Shown here piece after piece: positions 23,907 through 32,985 of a stretch of 41,139 nt of DNA; within the stretch, counting starts at the first letter, position 1; each line of letters opens with the position of its first letter. The notes beneath the pieces are model-generated. The model did no database searches. It saw nothing but the letters and a program-made list of their open reading frames with translations, and had not been told where the DNA came from. This stretch comes from Cyclobacteriaceae bacterium (lineage in GTDB: Bacteria > Bacteroidota > Bacteroidia > Cytophagales > Cyclobacteriaceae). A program made the translations under genes and the position numbers. The DNA lies in the NCBI GenBank assembly GCA_013140555.1, contig JABFSO010000293.1:1-41139 (forward strand). The letters run 5' to 3'.

Positions 23907-25844
23907 ATGGCACACACAGGCGAAAACGAACAAGCACTCCGCAGCATCATCGACTTCCTTCGATGGATGAGTGTCATTCTTTTGCTGATCCATTTCTATT
24001 ATTTCTGTCATCCAACCTGGCAACAATGGCAACTGACATGGGTATGGGTGGATAAAATTCTATTGGCGCTTAAACCTACTGGATTTTACAACGGCTTCTT
24101 ACCATCAAAGGGAATGATTGCCCTTATGCTGACCATCTCACTAATCGGGGCGCGGGGCAAAAAGAGTGAGAAGGTTAATATGAAGTTGTTAGTTGCGATA
24201 ATTTGTAGTGGTCTATTATTTTTTTTCCTGAGCCATTTGATCTTTCAGTTATTCAGAGTCACTCATTTTATCGTAATCATTTATATCACACTCACGTCAG
24301 CAGGATACTTGCTGATGCTGGCAGGCGGTACCTGGCTCTCGCGGTTGCTTTGGATAAAATTCAAGCGCGACATCTTCAACAAAGAGAACGAATCGTTCCC
24401 GCAGGAAGAACGCCTAATCGAAAATGAGTTTTCCATCAACCTCCCTGCCTCGTACAACCTGAAAGGTAAAGTTCGAAGAAGTTGGATCAATGTCATCAAT
24501 CCCTTTCGCTCCCTGCTCGTTATCGGAACACCCGGTGCCGGTAAATCGTATTTCGTGATCCGCCACATTATCACGCAGCATCTGCGCAAAGGATTTACCA
24601 TGTTCATCTATGATTTTAAGTTCGATGACCTTTCTCGGATTGCCTACAACTCGCTGCTACGCAACGGCCAATACTTTAAAATCAAACCCAACTTCTATGT
24701 CATCAACTTTGAAGACTTGTCGCGCTCGCACCGATGCAATCCGCTCGACCCGGTCACGATGGACGACATCACAGATGCCACCGAATCATCGCGCACGATC
24801 ATGCTTGGCCTGAATCGTGACTGGATCAAAAAGCAAGGCGACTTCTTCGTGGAGTCACCCATCAACTTTGTCACCGCCATCATCTGGTTTCTGCGCAAGC
24901 ATGAAAATGGAAAATTCTGCACGTTGCCGCATGTGATCGAATTAATGCAGTTGGAGTATCCGGTTCTCTTCAAACTCCTGCGCTCCGAGCCCGAAATTGA
25001 AGTTCTCATCAATCCTTTTGAGTCCGCCTTCCGCAACGAAGCCATGGAACAACTCGAAGGTCAGATTGCCAGCGCGAAGATTGGCATGGCTCGGCTGTCT
25101 TCGCCACAACTCTATTATGTATTGTCAGGCAATGATTTTACACTCGACATCAACAACCCAAACGACCCGAAGATTGTGTGTATGGGCAACAATCCGCAGA
25201 AGCAACAAATCTATGGTGCAGTGCTTTCGTTATATATAAGTCGCGTCATCAAACTGGTCAATAAGAAAAACCAACTCAAAAGCAGCTTGGTGTTCGATGA
25301 GTTCCCGACCATTTACTTCAATGGCATTGATAGCCTGATTGCAACTGCACGTTCCAACAAAGTGGCGACCACGCTGGCCGTGCAAGACTATAGCCAGTTG
25401 AAAAAGGATTACGGCCGCGAACAAGCCGAAGTAATCATGAACATAGTAGGCAACGTCATCAGCGGTCAGGTAGTAGGAGAAACATCAAAATTGCTTTCCG
25501 AAAGGTTCGGCAAAATCGTACAGGAGCGCGAAAGCATCTCCATCAATGCTGCAGATACTTCTTTCAGCCGCTCTACGCAACTCGAAGCGGCTATTCCACC
25601 TTCCAAGATTGCGTCACTATCATCGGGTGAATTTGTAGGCACGGTAGCAGACGACCCGCAACAAAAGATCGAACTCAAAACCTTTCATGCCGAAATCATC
25701 AACGACCACGCGGCCATTAAGAACGAAGAAAGTAAATACCAACCGATTCCGGCTATCCGCACCATTACACAAGAAGAAATTCAAAAAAACTACTTCCGCA
25801 TCAAAGACGACATACAGGAAATTATTGAAGATAAACTCGATTAA
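23907..25844 (+). CDS. traG: TraG/VirD4-family conjugative coupling protein
   Basis: 645 residues from the ATG at 23907; an open frame extends 30 codons upstream to GTG at 23817, but that part is encoded by the REP-like repeats. Three to four N-terminal membrane helices (LLLIHFYYFCHP; GMIALMLTISLIG; LLVAIICSGLLFFFLSHLIF; FIVIIYITLTSAGYLLMLAG). ATPase: Walker A GTPGAGKSYF near 207-216, Walker B SSLVFDEFPTIYF, then ATTLAVQDYSQLKKDYG and FGKIVQERES, as in the TraM-recognition part of coupling proteins. It connects the relaxase-DNA complex to a type IV secretion pore, using ATP. No pore genes are seen, so the element is probably mobilized by a helper. Confidence 0.92.
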   Translation: MAHTGENEQALRSIIDFLRWMSVILLLIHFYYFCHPTWQQWQLTWVWVDKILLALKPTGFYNGFLPSKGMIALMLTISLIGARGKKSEKVNMKLLVAIICSGLLFFFLSHLIFQLFRVTHFIVIIYITLTSAGYLLMLAGGTWLSRLLWIKFKRDIFNKENESFPQEERLIENEFSINLPASYNLKGKVRRSWINVINPFRSLLVIGTPGAGKSYFVIRHIITQHLRKGFTMFIYDFKFDDLSRIAYNSLLRNGQYFKIKPNFYVINFEDLSRSHRCNPLDPVTMDDITDATESSRTIMLGLNRDWIKKQGDFFVESPINFVTAIIWFLRKHENGKFCTLPHVIELMQLEYPVLFKLLRSEPEIEVLINPFESAFRNEAMEQLEGQIASAKIGMARLSSPQLYYVLSGNDFTLDINNPNDPKIVCMGNNPQKQQIYGAVLSLYISRVIKLVNKKNQLKSSLVFDEFPTIYFNGIDSLIATARSNKVATTLAVQDYSQLKKDYGREQAEVIMNIVGNVISGQVVGETSKLLSERFGKIVQERESISINAADTSFSRSTQLEAAIPPSKIASLSSGEFVGTVADDPQQKIELKTFHAEIINDHAAIKNEESKYQPIPAIRTITQEEIQKNYFRIKDDIQEIIEDKLD

Positions 25845-25845
25845 C

Positions 25846-26613
25846 ATGAAACAAACAGATCAAGCCTATAAGCAACAGTTGAGTGACCTCTACCGAAAAC
25901 TGGAAGTCATTCAACGCGACCAAACCAGCCTGCTTTTGCAAGCGGTGGCTTCTTACGAGTTGGTGAAAGAAGTGACAGGCGTAGTCTCAAGGAACAGGAA
26001 TATTCAAGGGGATGCGAATTTCAACAAAGTCGTCTATCCGAAGTTTTTATCCTTGCTGATTTACTATCGCCATGTAGTCGTTCTCTTTTCAGGCGAACCT
26101 CTCAACAGACGTGAACAAATCAGTTGCCTTAAAGAACTTCGAAAAAAATTAGAGGCATTTCGTCAGGAGCACCGCGAACTCATTCAATATTGCCGCTCTG
26201 GTGCTACGGATCGCGATGCGTTTTACTTCGGGGTCAATGCCCATCAAGTTCTGCTCCCCGAAGAAAGTCCGGTATATGTTTGGTCAAAGTACCTGGCAAG
26301 TCAAAAGTTAAACGACTTGATCGAGGTAGAGATTGGCAGACGCAAGGTAGTAGTGGATAACAATGACCTAGTGTGGACAGCTCCCAAAACGAACCTGATT
26401 GAATTGCTGTACGCACTTCACGCAACAAACGTATTTAACGATGGCAAAGCGGGTGTAAAGCAACTGGCAGAGGCATTCGAAAAAATATTTCAAGTAAACC
26501 TCGGCAATTACTACCGTGTCTTTCAAGACATCCGCCAACGTAAAATCAACCAAACCGTCTTCCTCGACCAACTCAAAGAGAAATTTATGCATCGCATACA
26601 CGAACTGGAATAA
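25846..26613 (+). CDS. RteC-family protein
   Basis: 255 residues from the ATG at 25846, one base after the traG stop. The C-terminal part carries the RteC signature: VWTAPKTNLIELLYALHATN, VFNDGKAGVKQLAEAFEKIF, VNLGNYYRVFQDIRQRKINQ, TVFLDQLKEKFMHRI. RteC of the Bacteroides element CTnDOT activates excision genes; homologues occur in many Bacteroidota elements with unproven roles. The N-terminal half is helical. Position and spacing show it belongs to the mobilization operon. Confidence 0.85.
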   Translation: MKQTDQAYKQQLSDLYRKLEVIQRDQTSLLLQAVASYELVKEVTGVVSRNRNIQGDANFNKVVYPKFLSLLIYYRHVVVLFSGEPLNRREQISCLKELRKKLEAFRQEHRELIQYCRSGATDRDAFYFGVNAHQVLLPEESPVYVWSKYLASQKLNDLIEVEIGRRKVVVDNNDLVWTAPKTNLIELLYALHATNVFNDGKAGVKQLAEAFEKIFQVNLGNYYRVFQDIRQRKINQTVFLDQLKEKFMHRIHELE

Positions 26614-26667
26614 CAAGCGCCCAATGCCTAATTCCCAACCCCCTATGCAAAATACTTTAGACCAATT

Positions 26668-26708
26668 CCCTTCTCCTTTGGAGAAGGTGGCCGAAGGCCG
26701 GATGAGGT
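26668..26708 (+). repeat. REP-like double palindrome
   Basis: CCTTCTCC / GGAGAAGG with a TTT loop, then GGCC-GAA-GGCC and GGATGAGGT. It is almost base-for-base the copy at 23777-23821. It lies in the gap between the rteC-like gene and the next small gene. Confidence 0.85.
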
Positions 26709-26752
26709 CATTTCATATCTCACGTCTTATGTCTCACATCTAACATCTATTT

Positions 26753-26992
26753 ATGCTCGACATCCCCAACCTCCATCTTCCCATCGCTGCCGTGATCCTC
26801 ACGCAGTTAAATGATTTATCACCCAACCGTAAACACGAAGTACTCGAAGGTCAAACCGAAGAAGACTTTGTAAGCGACCGCGTGGACATCTTCCTCGAAG
26901 AACTCGACAGTGCACTGCTGGCGAGTTACGGGGAAATGGGTGCAAAGGAAATTGCCTTGAAGGCCTGCTTAGACGGAATTACCGATGAATAG
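26753..26992 (+). CDS. Small acidic hypothetical protein of the mobile element
   Basis: 79 residues, acidic and helical (LEGQTEEDFVSDRVDIFLEEL, then LLASYGEMGAKEIALKACLDG). It distantly recalls the DUF1896 proteins that accompany methylase-helicases in Bacteroidota elements, but the match is weak. Its last 8 bases overlap the start of the methylase-helicase gene, so the two are translationally coupled and probably work together. Confidence 0.6.
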   Translation: MLDIPNLHLPIAAVILTQLNDLSPNRKHEVLEGQTEEDFVSDRVDIFLEELDSALLASYGEMGAKEIALKACLDGITDE

Positions 26993-29900
26993 TGGTGCAA
27001 GAAGACAAGCATACGAGAGTGTAATCAAAACACTAAAACAACTCGGCTCCGAAGAGGCTGTTGAGTTAACGGCATTCACAGGCTTTGGTGCGTTAAAGGA
27101 AATTTTGCTACCGCTGGATGATAAGACTTCGTGGACGGACGAAGACCTGCGCATGGAACCGCTCGTAAAAGAATTCCATCAAACGTTAAAAGAAAAATTT
27201 CCAGAGAGGTATGAACATATTCTCGCAAGCTTGCGAAATTCAACCCTATCATCATTCTATACACCCAATTTCATCACTCAACCCGTGGTGGAAGCCATTA
27301 AAGAAAATTCGATAGGGATACGTGCCATTCTCGAACCATCGGCAGGTACTGGAAATTTTATTGAACCGCTAAAAAAACATTTTTCACAAGCAGCCATCAC
27401 GGCCATTGAGAAAGATCAATTGACGGCACGATTCCTACAACGATTATATCCCGACATAGAAGCACTCCATTCCGGTTATGAAGATTTTCCAAATCGAAAA
27501 TTTGATTTGGTCATCAGTAATATTCCCTTCGGCAACGTAAGCGTGTTTGACGATGCCATGTTTCGCGAGGCCGTTCCGGTTAAAATTAAATCCACTACCC
27601 GTATTCACAATTATTTTTTCGTCAAGTCACTCGACAACCTGAAAGAGGAAGGCCTGTTAGCATTCATCACCACCAACGGAGTGGCGGATAGTCCTGCTAA
27701 CCAGGAGATCCGTGAGTACCTGATGAAGAAGGCGGAGTTGATTACTGCCATTCGATTACCAAACTCTGCCTTTGAATCTGCAGGTACATCTCCGGTAACG
27801 GACATCATAGTATTACGAAAGAATACCACCAAGAAAAATCTGAGTCCACACGAGCGCGAATTCATCACCACAGAAAAAATTCCGATACCCGATGACAAAG
27901 GACTTTCCGTGGAAGTAAACATCAACACCTATTTTAAAAACCGCCCAGAACAAATCTTGGGCGGACTTCGAGCGGGTGGTCAATACCGGGGTGATGCATT
28001 AGATGTAGAGCCATTTCAATCATGGACTGAGAAAGAACTCTCCAATGCAATTCGAAATGGTTTGGCAAAATCCTTAATGCCCAATTCCCAATCCTTACGA
28101 AACATAGAGCATCCCGACCCTGGACCGCGAGACCTTGGTCGCCAGGACGATGTTCCAATAGTAACACTACCATCCGATCATCCCGACTATGACCTCCTCA
28201 AACCAGGCAACTTATTAATCCACAAAGGCAAAGTAGCGACCATCGAACTGCAAGGCTCAGATCGAGTCATCACTCCCATGGATACCATCAAAGATGTGGA
28301 GCGTACCTACATGTTATCGGGTATTCGAAATACACTCAATCGGCTCGTGCGAGCGGAACAAAGCAACGCGGAGTTGGAAATGACTAAGTATCGCGAAGAA
28401 TTGAATAGCCAATACGAATTTTTCACATTTCGATACGGCAACATCAACAGTATTCCCAACCGCAAGCTCTGTCTGTTCGATGCCGAAGGATTTAAACTTT
28501 TGGCGCTCGAAAAGCAAGTCAATAGTCATTATGTAAAGGCGGACATATTCACGCAACAAGTCAATAATAAACAAGCTGTTGTCACGCGACCAGATTCTTT
28601 AAAAGATGCCTTACTCATGTCGCTCAATGCTCACAACGGTGTCAACATTGCGTATATAGCAAGTCTGATGGTCAAAGAACACAAGGAGGTAATCCGCGAA
28701 GGGTTGGATGAAGAATTGATTTTTAGAGACCTCGGATCGAACCCCGAACCATTTGTAACCAAAGATAAATTTCTGAGCGGCAACATTGTTCAAAAACTAA
28801 CCATCTTCGAACACCTGCAACAAATCCCGCAAGAACGAAACAAGTATCTTGATCTAACGGATGCAGATATTGAAAAACACCTTGAACGACTTCGTGAAGT
28901 GCAGCCTGTATTCCTCAAGCGTGAACTCATTGACATCAACATTGGGGAACGTTGGATACCCAACCAAATTTATGAATCCTTTGCCAGCGACTTGTTCAAA
29001 GAGTTCACGGAAGTAAAGTACATCGAATCGACCGATACTTTTTTGGTTAACATCAAAGGTTACAGCAACGAAGAAAGTATCACCTACTCCGCCACCACTC
29101 ACAATGGAAAAATTGGCGGCAGCAAGATCATGGAACACGCCATGGCCGACACCCAGCCTTACTTGCAAATAAAGATTTCGGACAATCCACCGCAATACAA
29201 GCCGGACCTTGATGGCATGAAGAACGTGGAAATGAAAATCCGCGAAATAAAAGAAGCGTTTGAAAAATTTATCAACGACAACCCGCAGGTTGCTCAACAA
29301 ATTGAAACCATCTATAACCGCGACATCAATAATTCCGTCAGGCGTGAGTACGATGGCTCGCACCTGCACCTGAAAGGCCTTGCTCATTTCTCACCACGCG
29401 CGTACCAGAAGGATGCCGTCTGGATGTTGTTGCAACAGGACGGTGGCATTATCGATCACAAAGTAGGGGCGGGAAAAACACTCGTCATCATTTCGGCTGC
29501 CATGGAAATGCGCAGGCTGGGTCTGGCACAAAAACCTTTAATCATCTGTATGAAGGCCAACGTGGCAGATGTCGCCAAAGATTTTCGCAAAGCCTATCCG
29601 GAAGCAAACATTCTTGCACCCGATCCGCAAAAGGATTTCACCAAGCAAAACCGCCAGCGCATTTTCGCCAGCATCGTGGCCAACGATTGGGATGCTGTCA
29701 TCATCACGCACGATATGTTCATGGCCATTCCACAGTCGAACGAAATCAAAAAAGAAATCCTCGAACAGGAACTTAATAACTTGAATGATGACCTGAAGGC
29801 CGTATCTGAAAATCGTTCGCTTTCTAAACGGGTGTTGAAAGGTCTTGAAAGCCGCAAGCAAAACCTGAGTGTGCGCCTGATGATGACCGAAGCGACCATC

Positions 29901-31913
29901 AAACGCGATAAGTTTAGTTATAACTTCGAAAAACTTGGCTTCGATCACATCTTCGTGGACGAAAGCCAGGAGTTCAAAAATTTACACTTCACCACACGTC
30001 ATCAACAAGTGGCAGGCCTGGGTGATCCTTCGGGTAGCCAACGCGCTCTTAATCTGGAGCTGGCCATTCGCACCATTCAAAAGAAAAAAGGTGGCGATCG
30101 CGGGGCAACCTTTTCATCTGGCACTACGATCAGCAATAGTTTAGTAGAGTTGTATCTGCTCTTTAAGTACTTGCGGCCCAATAAACTCGCTGAACTCAAA
30201 ATCAACTCATTCGATGCCTGGGCCAAGATGTACGCACGCAAATCTGCTACGTATGAGTTCTCCGTGACCAACGAACTGAAGATGAAAGAACGCTATCGCG
30301 AATTCATCAAAGTACCGGAACTCGCCCGCTTCTATGCAGAGATCACGCACGTAGTGAATGACCACAACCTGAGAATCGACAAGCCCGAGGTAAGCCACGA
30401 AGTCATCAACATGGAGCCTACCGAATCGCAACAAACCTACACCCAAAAGCTCATCAACTTCACTAAAACCAAAGACCCAGCTTACGTGGATCTGGCATTG
30501 AGTAAAGAAGAGATGAATGCCTTCATGCTCATCGCCACCAACCTCGCCAAGAAGATGAGCATCGACATGCGTTTGATCAACGCGGTCAACTACGGATTTG
30601 AAGAAGAGGGCAAGATCGGCAAGCTCTGCAAAACGGTGGCGGATGAATACAACGACAGTAAGCCCTATCGCGGAACACAACTTGTATTCAGTGACCTCGG
30701 CACTCCAACCGGAAGCAGCTATAATATCTATCAGGAGATCAAGCGGGTGCTGGTGGAGCAACACGACATTGACCCGGTACAGATTCAGTTTATTCACGAC
30801 CACGACTCACGGGCGAAAAAAGAACAACTCTTTAAACAGGTAAATGCCGGAGAGGTGCGGGTCTTAATCGGAAGTACAAAAAAATTGGGTACCGGTGTAA
30901 ATGTTCAAGAGCGGGTGATTGCACTCCATCATCTCGACATCCCGTGGCGACCCAGCGACTTTGAACAACGCACCGGCCGGGGCGGGCGACAGGGGAACCG
31001 GATGGCGAAAGAACACCGGAATAACGTAGTGAGAAACTATGTGTATGCCGTGAATAGAACGCTTGATGCCTATCAGTTCAACATCCTCTCCAACAAACAA
31101 AAGTTTATCAACCAAATCAAACATAGTTCCATCGACCAACGCAAAATTGACGAAGGTGCGTTTGATCAGGATGGCGGTATGAACTTTGGCGAGTATGTGG
31201 CTCTGCTCAGTGGCAATACCGACTTATTGGAGAAGGTGCGACTGGAGAAAAAGGTAGCTGACCTCGAACGAACGTATCAGGTATTTTTAAAACGCAAATC
31301 CGAAGCGGAGTTTTATACAACCCTGACCAAACGGGAAAAAGCAGACAAAGAAAACGCGCTTACCAAATTAGAAATGGATGCAAAGTCACTGCAACCTCAC
31401 GACCTTGAAAAACTACCAGTATTCATCAACGGCAAAGCCATTGAAGATAAAAAGGAAGCAGGTCAATTGCTGTTGGATGTGGTGCAACAACTGAAGCATA
31501 GCCGCGAAGATTTTCAACTAGCTTCAATTCTTGACTTCAAACTTCACTATCACGGGGCGCAACAAAAAGTATTCGTCATCGGCCCAAGCGGTATGATCTA
31601 CAACTATGCGGAAGGCAAACTCAACGACAACAGTGCACTGGCCGGACGGTATATCATTGACTCCATCAAGCGCATCCCCAAAGTAATCGAGACCACCCGC
31701 GAAAGCATCGAAGCCTGCAACAAGAAGATTGCCACCTACGATCAGGAACTGAAAGCCGAGTTCAAAGACAAACACCTCATCACCGAAATGAAAACCAAAA
31801 TCGACCAGTTAACCGTGAAATTGGAGAAGGCATTTTCAGCGAAGGAAGAACTTCCCCTGAAGGAGAATGCCGAAAAGAAGACCACAAAAAAACGCTCTGG
31901 AGTGCGAATTTAG
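26985..31913 (+). CDS. N6-adenine DNA methylase fused to SNF2-type helicase (DarB-like)
   Basis: 1642 residues. The N-terminal methyltransferase has a SAM motif EPSAGTGNF near 116-124 and catalytic motif SNIPFGN near 176-182. A mid-region of unknown fold follows (about 400-800). The helicase part has HKVGAGKTLVIIS near 824, VDESQEFKNL near 991, then IGSTKKLGTGVNVQ and WRPSDFEQRTGRGGRQGN near 1320-1340, as in SF2/SNF2 enzymes. A coiled-coil-like, lysine-rich C-terminus ends the protein. Such fusions are hallmark cargo of Bacteroidota conjugative elements and resemble phage P1 DarB, which protects incoming DNA from type I restriction. An anti-restriction or DNA-maintenance role is likely. It is the last gene of the mobilization module, and a defence operon follows. 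Confidence 0.88.
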   Translation: MNSGARRQAYESVIKTLKQLGSEEAVELTAFTGFGALKEILLPLDDKTSWTDEDLRMEPLVKEFHQTLKEKFPERYEHILASLRNSTLSSFYTPNFITQPVVEAIKENSIGIRAILEPSAGTGNFIEPLKKHFSQAAITAIEKDQLTARFLQRLYPDIEALHSGYEDFPNRKFDLVISNIPFGNVSVFDDAMFREAVPVKIKSTTRIHNYFFVKSLDNLKEEGLLAFITTNGVADSPANQEIREYLMKKAELITAIRLPNSAFESAGTSPVTDIIVLRKNTTKKNLSPHEREFITTEKIPIPDDKGLSVEVNINTYFKNRPEQILGGLRAGGQYRGDALDVEPFQSWTEKELSNAIRNGLAKSLMPNSQSLRNIEHPDPGPRDLGRQDDVPIVTLPSDHPDYDLLKPGNLLIHKGKVATIELQGSDRVITPMDTIKDVERTYMLSGIRNTLNRLVRAEQSNAELEMTKYREELNSQYEFFTFRYGNINSIPNRKLCLFDAEGFKLLALEKQVNSHYVKADIFTQQVNNKQAVVTRPDSLKDALLMSLNAHNGVNIAYIASLMVKEHKEVIREGLDEELIFRDLGSNPEPFVTKDKFLSGNIVQKLTIFEHLQQIPQERNKYLDLTDADIEKHLERLREVQPVFLKRELIDINIGERWIPNQIYESFASDLFKEFTEVKYIESTDTFLVNIKGYSNEESITYSATTHNGKIGGSKIMEHAMADTQPYLQIKISDNPPQYKPDLDGMKNVEMKIREIKEAFEKFINDNPQVAQQIETIYNRDINNSVRREYDGSHLHLKGLAHFSPRAYQKDAVWMLLQQDGGIIDHKVGAGKTLVIISAAMEMRRLGLAQKPLIICMKANVADVAKDFRKAYPEANILAPDPQKDFTKQNRQRIFASIVANDWDAVIITHDMFMAIPQSNEIKKEILEQELNNLNDDLKAVSENRSLSKRVLKGLESRKQNLSVRLMMTEATIKRDKFSYNFEKLGFDHIFVDESQEFKNLHFTTRHQQVAGLGDPSGSQRALNLELAIRTIQKKKGGDRGATFSSGTTISNSLVELYLLFKYLRPNKLAELKINSFDAWAKMYARKSATYEFSVTNELKMKERYREFIKVPELARFYAEITHVVNDHNLRIDKPEVSHEVINMEPTESQQTYTQKLINFTKTKDPAYVDLALSKEEMNAFMLIATNLAKKMSIDMRLINAVNYGFEEEGKIGKLCKTVADEYNDSKPYRGTQLVFSDLGTPTGSSYNIYQEIKRVLVEQHDIDPVQIQFIHDHDSRAKKEQLFKQVNAGEVRVLIGSTKKLGTGVNVQERVIALHHLDIPWRPSDFEQRTGRGGRQGNRMAKEHRNNVVRNYVYAVNRTLDAYQFNILSNKQKFINQIKHSSIDQRKIDEGAFDQDGGMNFGEYVALLSGNTDLLEKVRLEKKVADLERTYQVFLKRKSEAEFYTTLTKREKADKENALTKLEMDAKSLQPHDLEKLPVFINGKAIEDKKEAGQLLLDVVQQLKHSREDFQLASILDFKLHYHGAQQKVFVIGPSGMIYNYAEGKLNDNSALAGRYIIDSIKRIPKVIETTRESIEACNKKIATYDQELKAEFKDKHLITEMKTKIDQLTVKLEKAFSAKEELPLKENAEKKTTKKRSGVRI

Positions 31914-31932
31914 GCGCATTTACGAACATTAA

Positions 31933-32119
31933 AATAGTGGTGTTTTAGGTAGTTTGGATACCAATAAGTGCATAATTTTAAAGACACGCTTCTCTAGAAG
32001 CTTCAATTCATTAAAAAAGTACTTCAAAGACCGCACCTGGCAATACCGCGCACAGCTTGATAGCGATAACAATATCTACCAAAGTGTTAAATCTAAGCTC
32101 CTTTCAGGTTTACGAATTT
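31933..32119 (+). pseudogene. Possible coding remnant before the defence operon
   Basis: An open stretch of about 62 codons without a start, ending at a TAA at 32117-32119. It has a protein-like composition (FNSLKKYFKDRTWQYRAQLD, then IYQSVKSKLLSGLRI). I do not recognise the family. It may be the tail of a mobile-element gene cut off when the defence operon arrived, or chance. Confidence 0.25.
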
Positions 32120-32138
32120 AAGTTTATATTCGCACTGT

Positions 32139-32155
32139 ACTACTGATTCCGTAGT
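32139..32155. promoter_or_regulatory. Possible AbiEi operator inverted repeat
   Basis: ACTAC (32139-32143) and GTAGT (32151-32155) are inverted with a 7-base spacer, 20 bases upstream of the abiEi start. AbiEi antitoxins are known to repress their own promoter by binding inverted repeats. The arms are short, so this is only suggestive. A nearby TATATTCG (from 32125) is an imperfect -7 box. Confidence 0.3.
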
Positions 32156-32175
32156 GAATAGCGAATAGTAAATAA

Positions 32176-32985
32176 ATGAAAGAACCGACAATTGCATACA
32201 ATTATTTAGAAGACTATTTGACTGAAATCCGATCTCAGGGCAGGTATGCCTTCACTTGGGAGGAAATCAAAGACAAATTCAGCCTATCTGACAAGGCCTT
32301 GAATCAGAATCTGTACAGGTTAAAATCAAAAAATAAAGTTGCTCAAGTCAGGAAGGAGTTTTATGCCATCATTACTCCGGAGTACATGCGGCAGGGAATG
32401 CTACCTCCTTCATTGTTCATAGACGACATGATGAAATCTCTGAAAAGGCGGTACTATATCGGACTGATCTCCGCAGCCGCTCTTTATGGGGCGGCTCACC
32501 AACAACCAATGGAGTATTTTGTTGTGACGGAAAGACCTGCGCTAAGGGCTATTAAGAATAAGAAGCTCAAGATTAATTTCTTTGTAAAAAAGGAATGGTC
32601 AGATGAAGATGTTATTCAAAAGAGAACAGATGCTGGATATATAAATGTATCCAGTCCTGAATTAACAGCACTTGATCTGCTTTACTACCTGGAAACTATC
32701 GGACTAAATAGAGCACTCACCATACTTCAGGAATTGTCAGCAGAAATAAAAGTTACAAACCTTGTTAAGGTAGCAAAGCGATACCCTCAAACAGTAGCCA
32801 TTCAACGGCTTGGTTACTTACTTGATAAAGAATTGCACAATCATAAATTTGCAGAGCCTCTTTTGAAAGTGTTAAATGACAGAAGGTATTTTCCATTATC
32901 GCTGTCGCTGAGTAAAAACAGTGAAGGTGAAATTGATTCACAATGGAAAGTGATTAAAAACACAACCCTTGAAAGCGACTTATGA
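32176..32985 (+). CDS. abiEi: AbiEi-type antitoxin (type IV toxin-antitoxin)
   Basis: 269 residues. An N-terminal winged helix (FTWEEIKDKFSLSDKALNQNL, YRLKSKNKVAQVRKEFYAII) is followed by the AbiEi core: MKSLKRRYYIGLISAAALYGAAH, then YFVVTERPALRAIKN and SPELTALDLLYYLETIGLNRA. In type IV systems AbiEi counteracts the nucleotidyltransferase toxin AbiEii without lasting contact and represses the operon through its N-terminal DNA-binding domain. The gene overlaps abiEii by 4 bases (ATGA). As first gene of a seven-gene run, it could also set the expression of the restriction-type genes behind it. Confidence 0.88.
   Translation: MKEPTIAYNYLEDYLTEIRSQGRYAFTWEEIKDKFSLSDKALNQNLYRLKSKNKVAQVRKEFYAIITPEYMRQGMLPPSLFIDDMMKSLKRRYYIGLISAAALYGAAHQQPMEYFVVTERPALRAIKNKKLKINFFVKKEWSDEDVIQKRTDAGYINVSSPELTALDLLYYLETIGLNRALTILQELSAEIKVTNLVKVAKRYPQTVAIQRLGYLLDKELHNHKFAEPLLKVLNDRRYFPLSLSLSKNSEGEIDSQWKVIKNTTLESDL

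Noticed and set aside
26709-26750. Possible CRISPR-like or tandem array with TCTCAC units
   Set aside because: Only about three degenerate short units, no spacers of constant length and no cas genes in the window.
28854-29387. 177-codon minus-strand frame under the methylase-helicase
   Set aside because: Opposite a real coding region with strong motifs on the other strand; no independent support.
30207-30803. 198-codon minus-strand frame under the helicase part of the methylase-helicase
   Set aside because: Shadow of the helicase coding sequence, no motif of its own.
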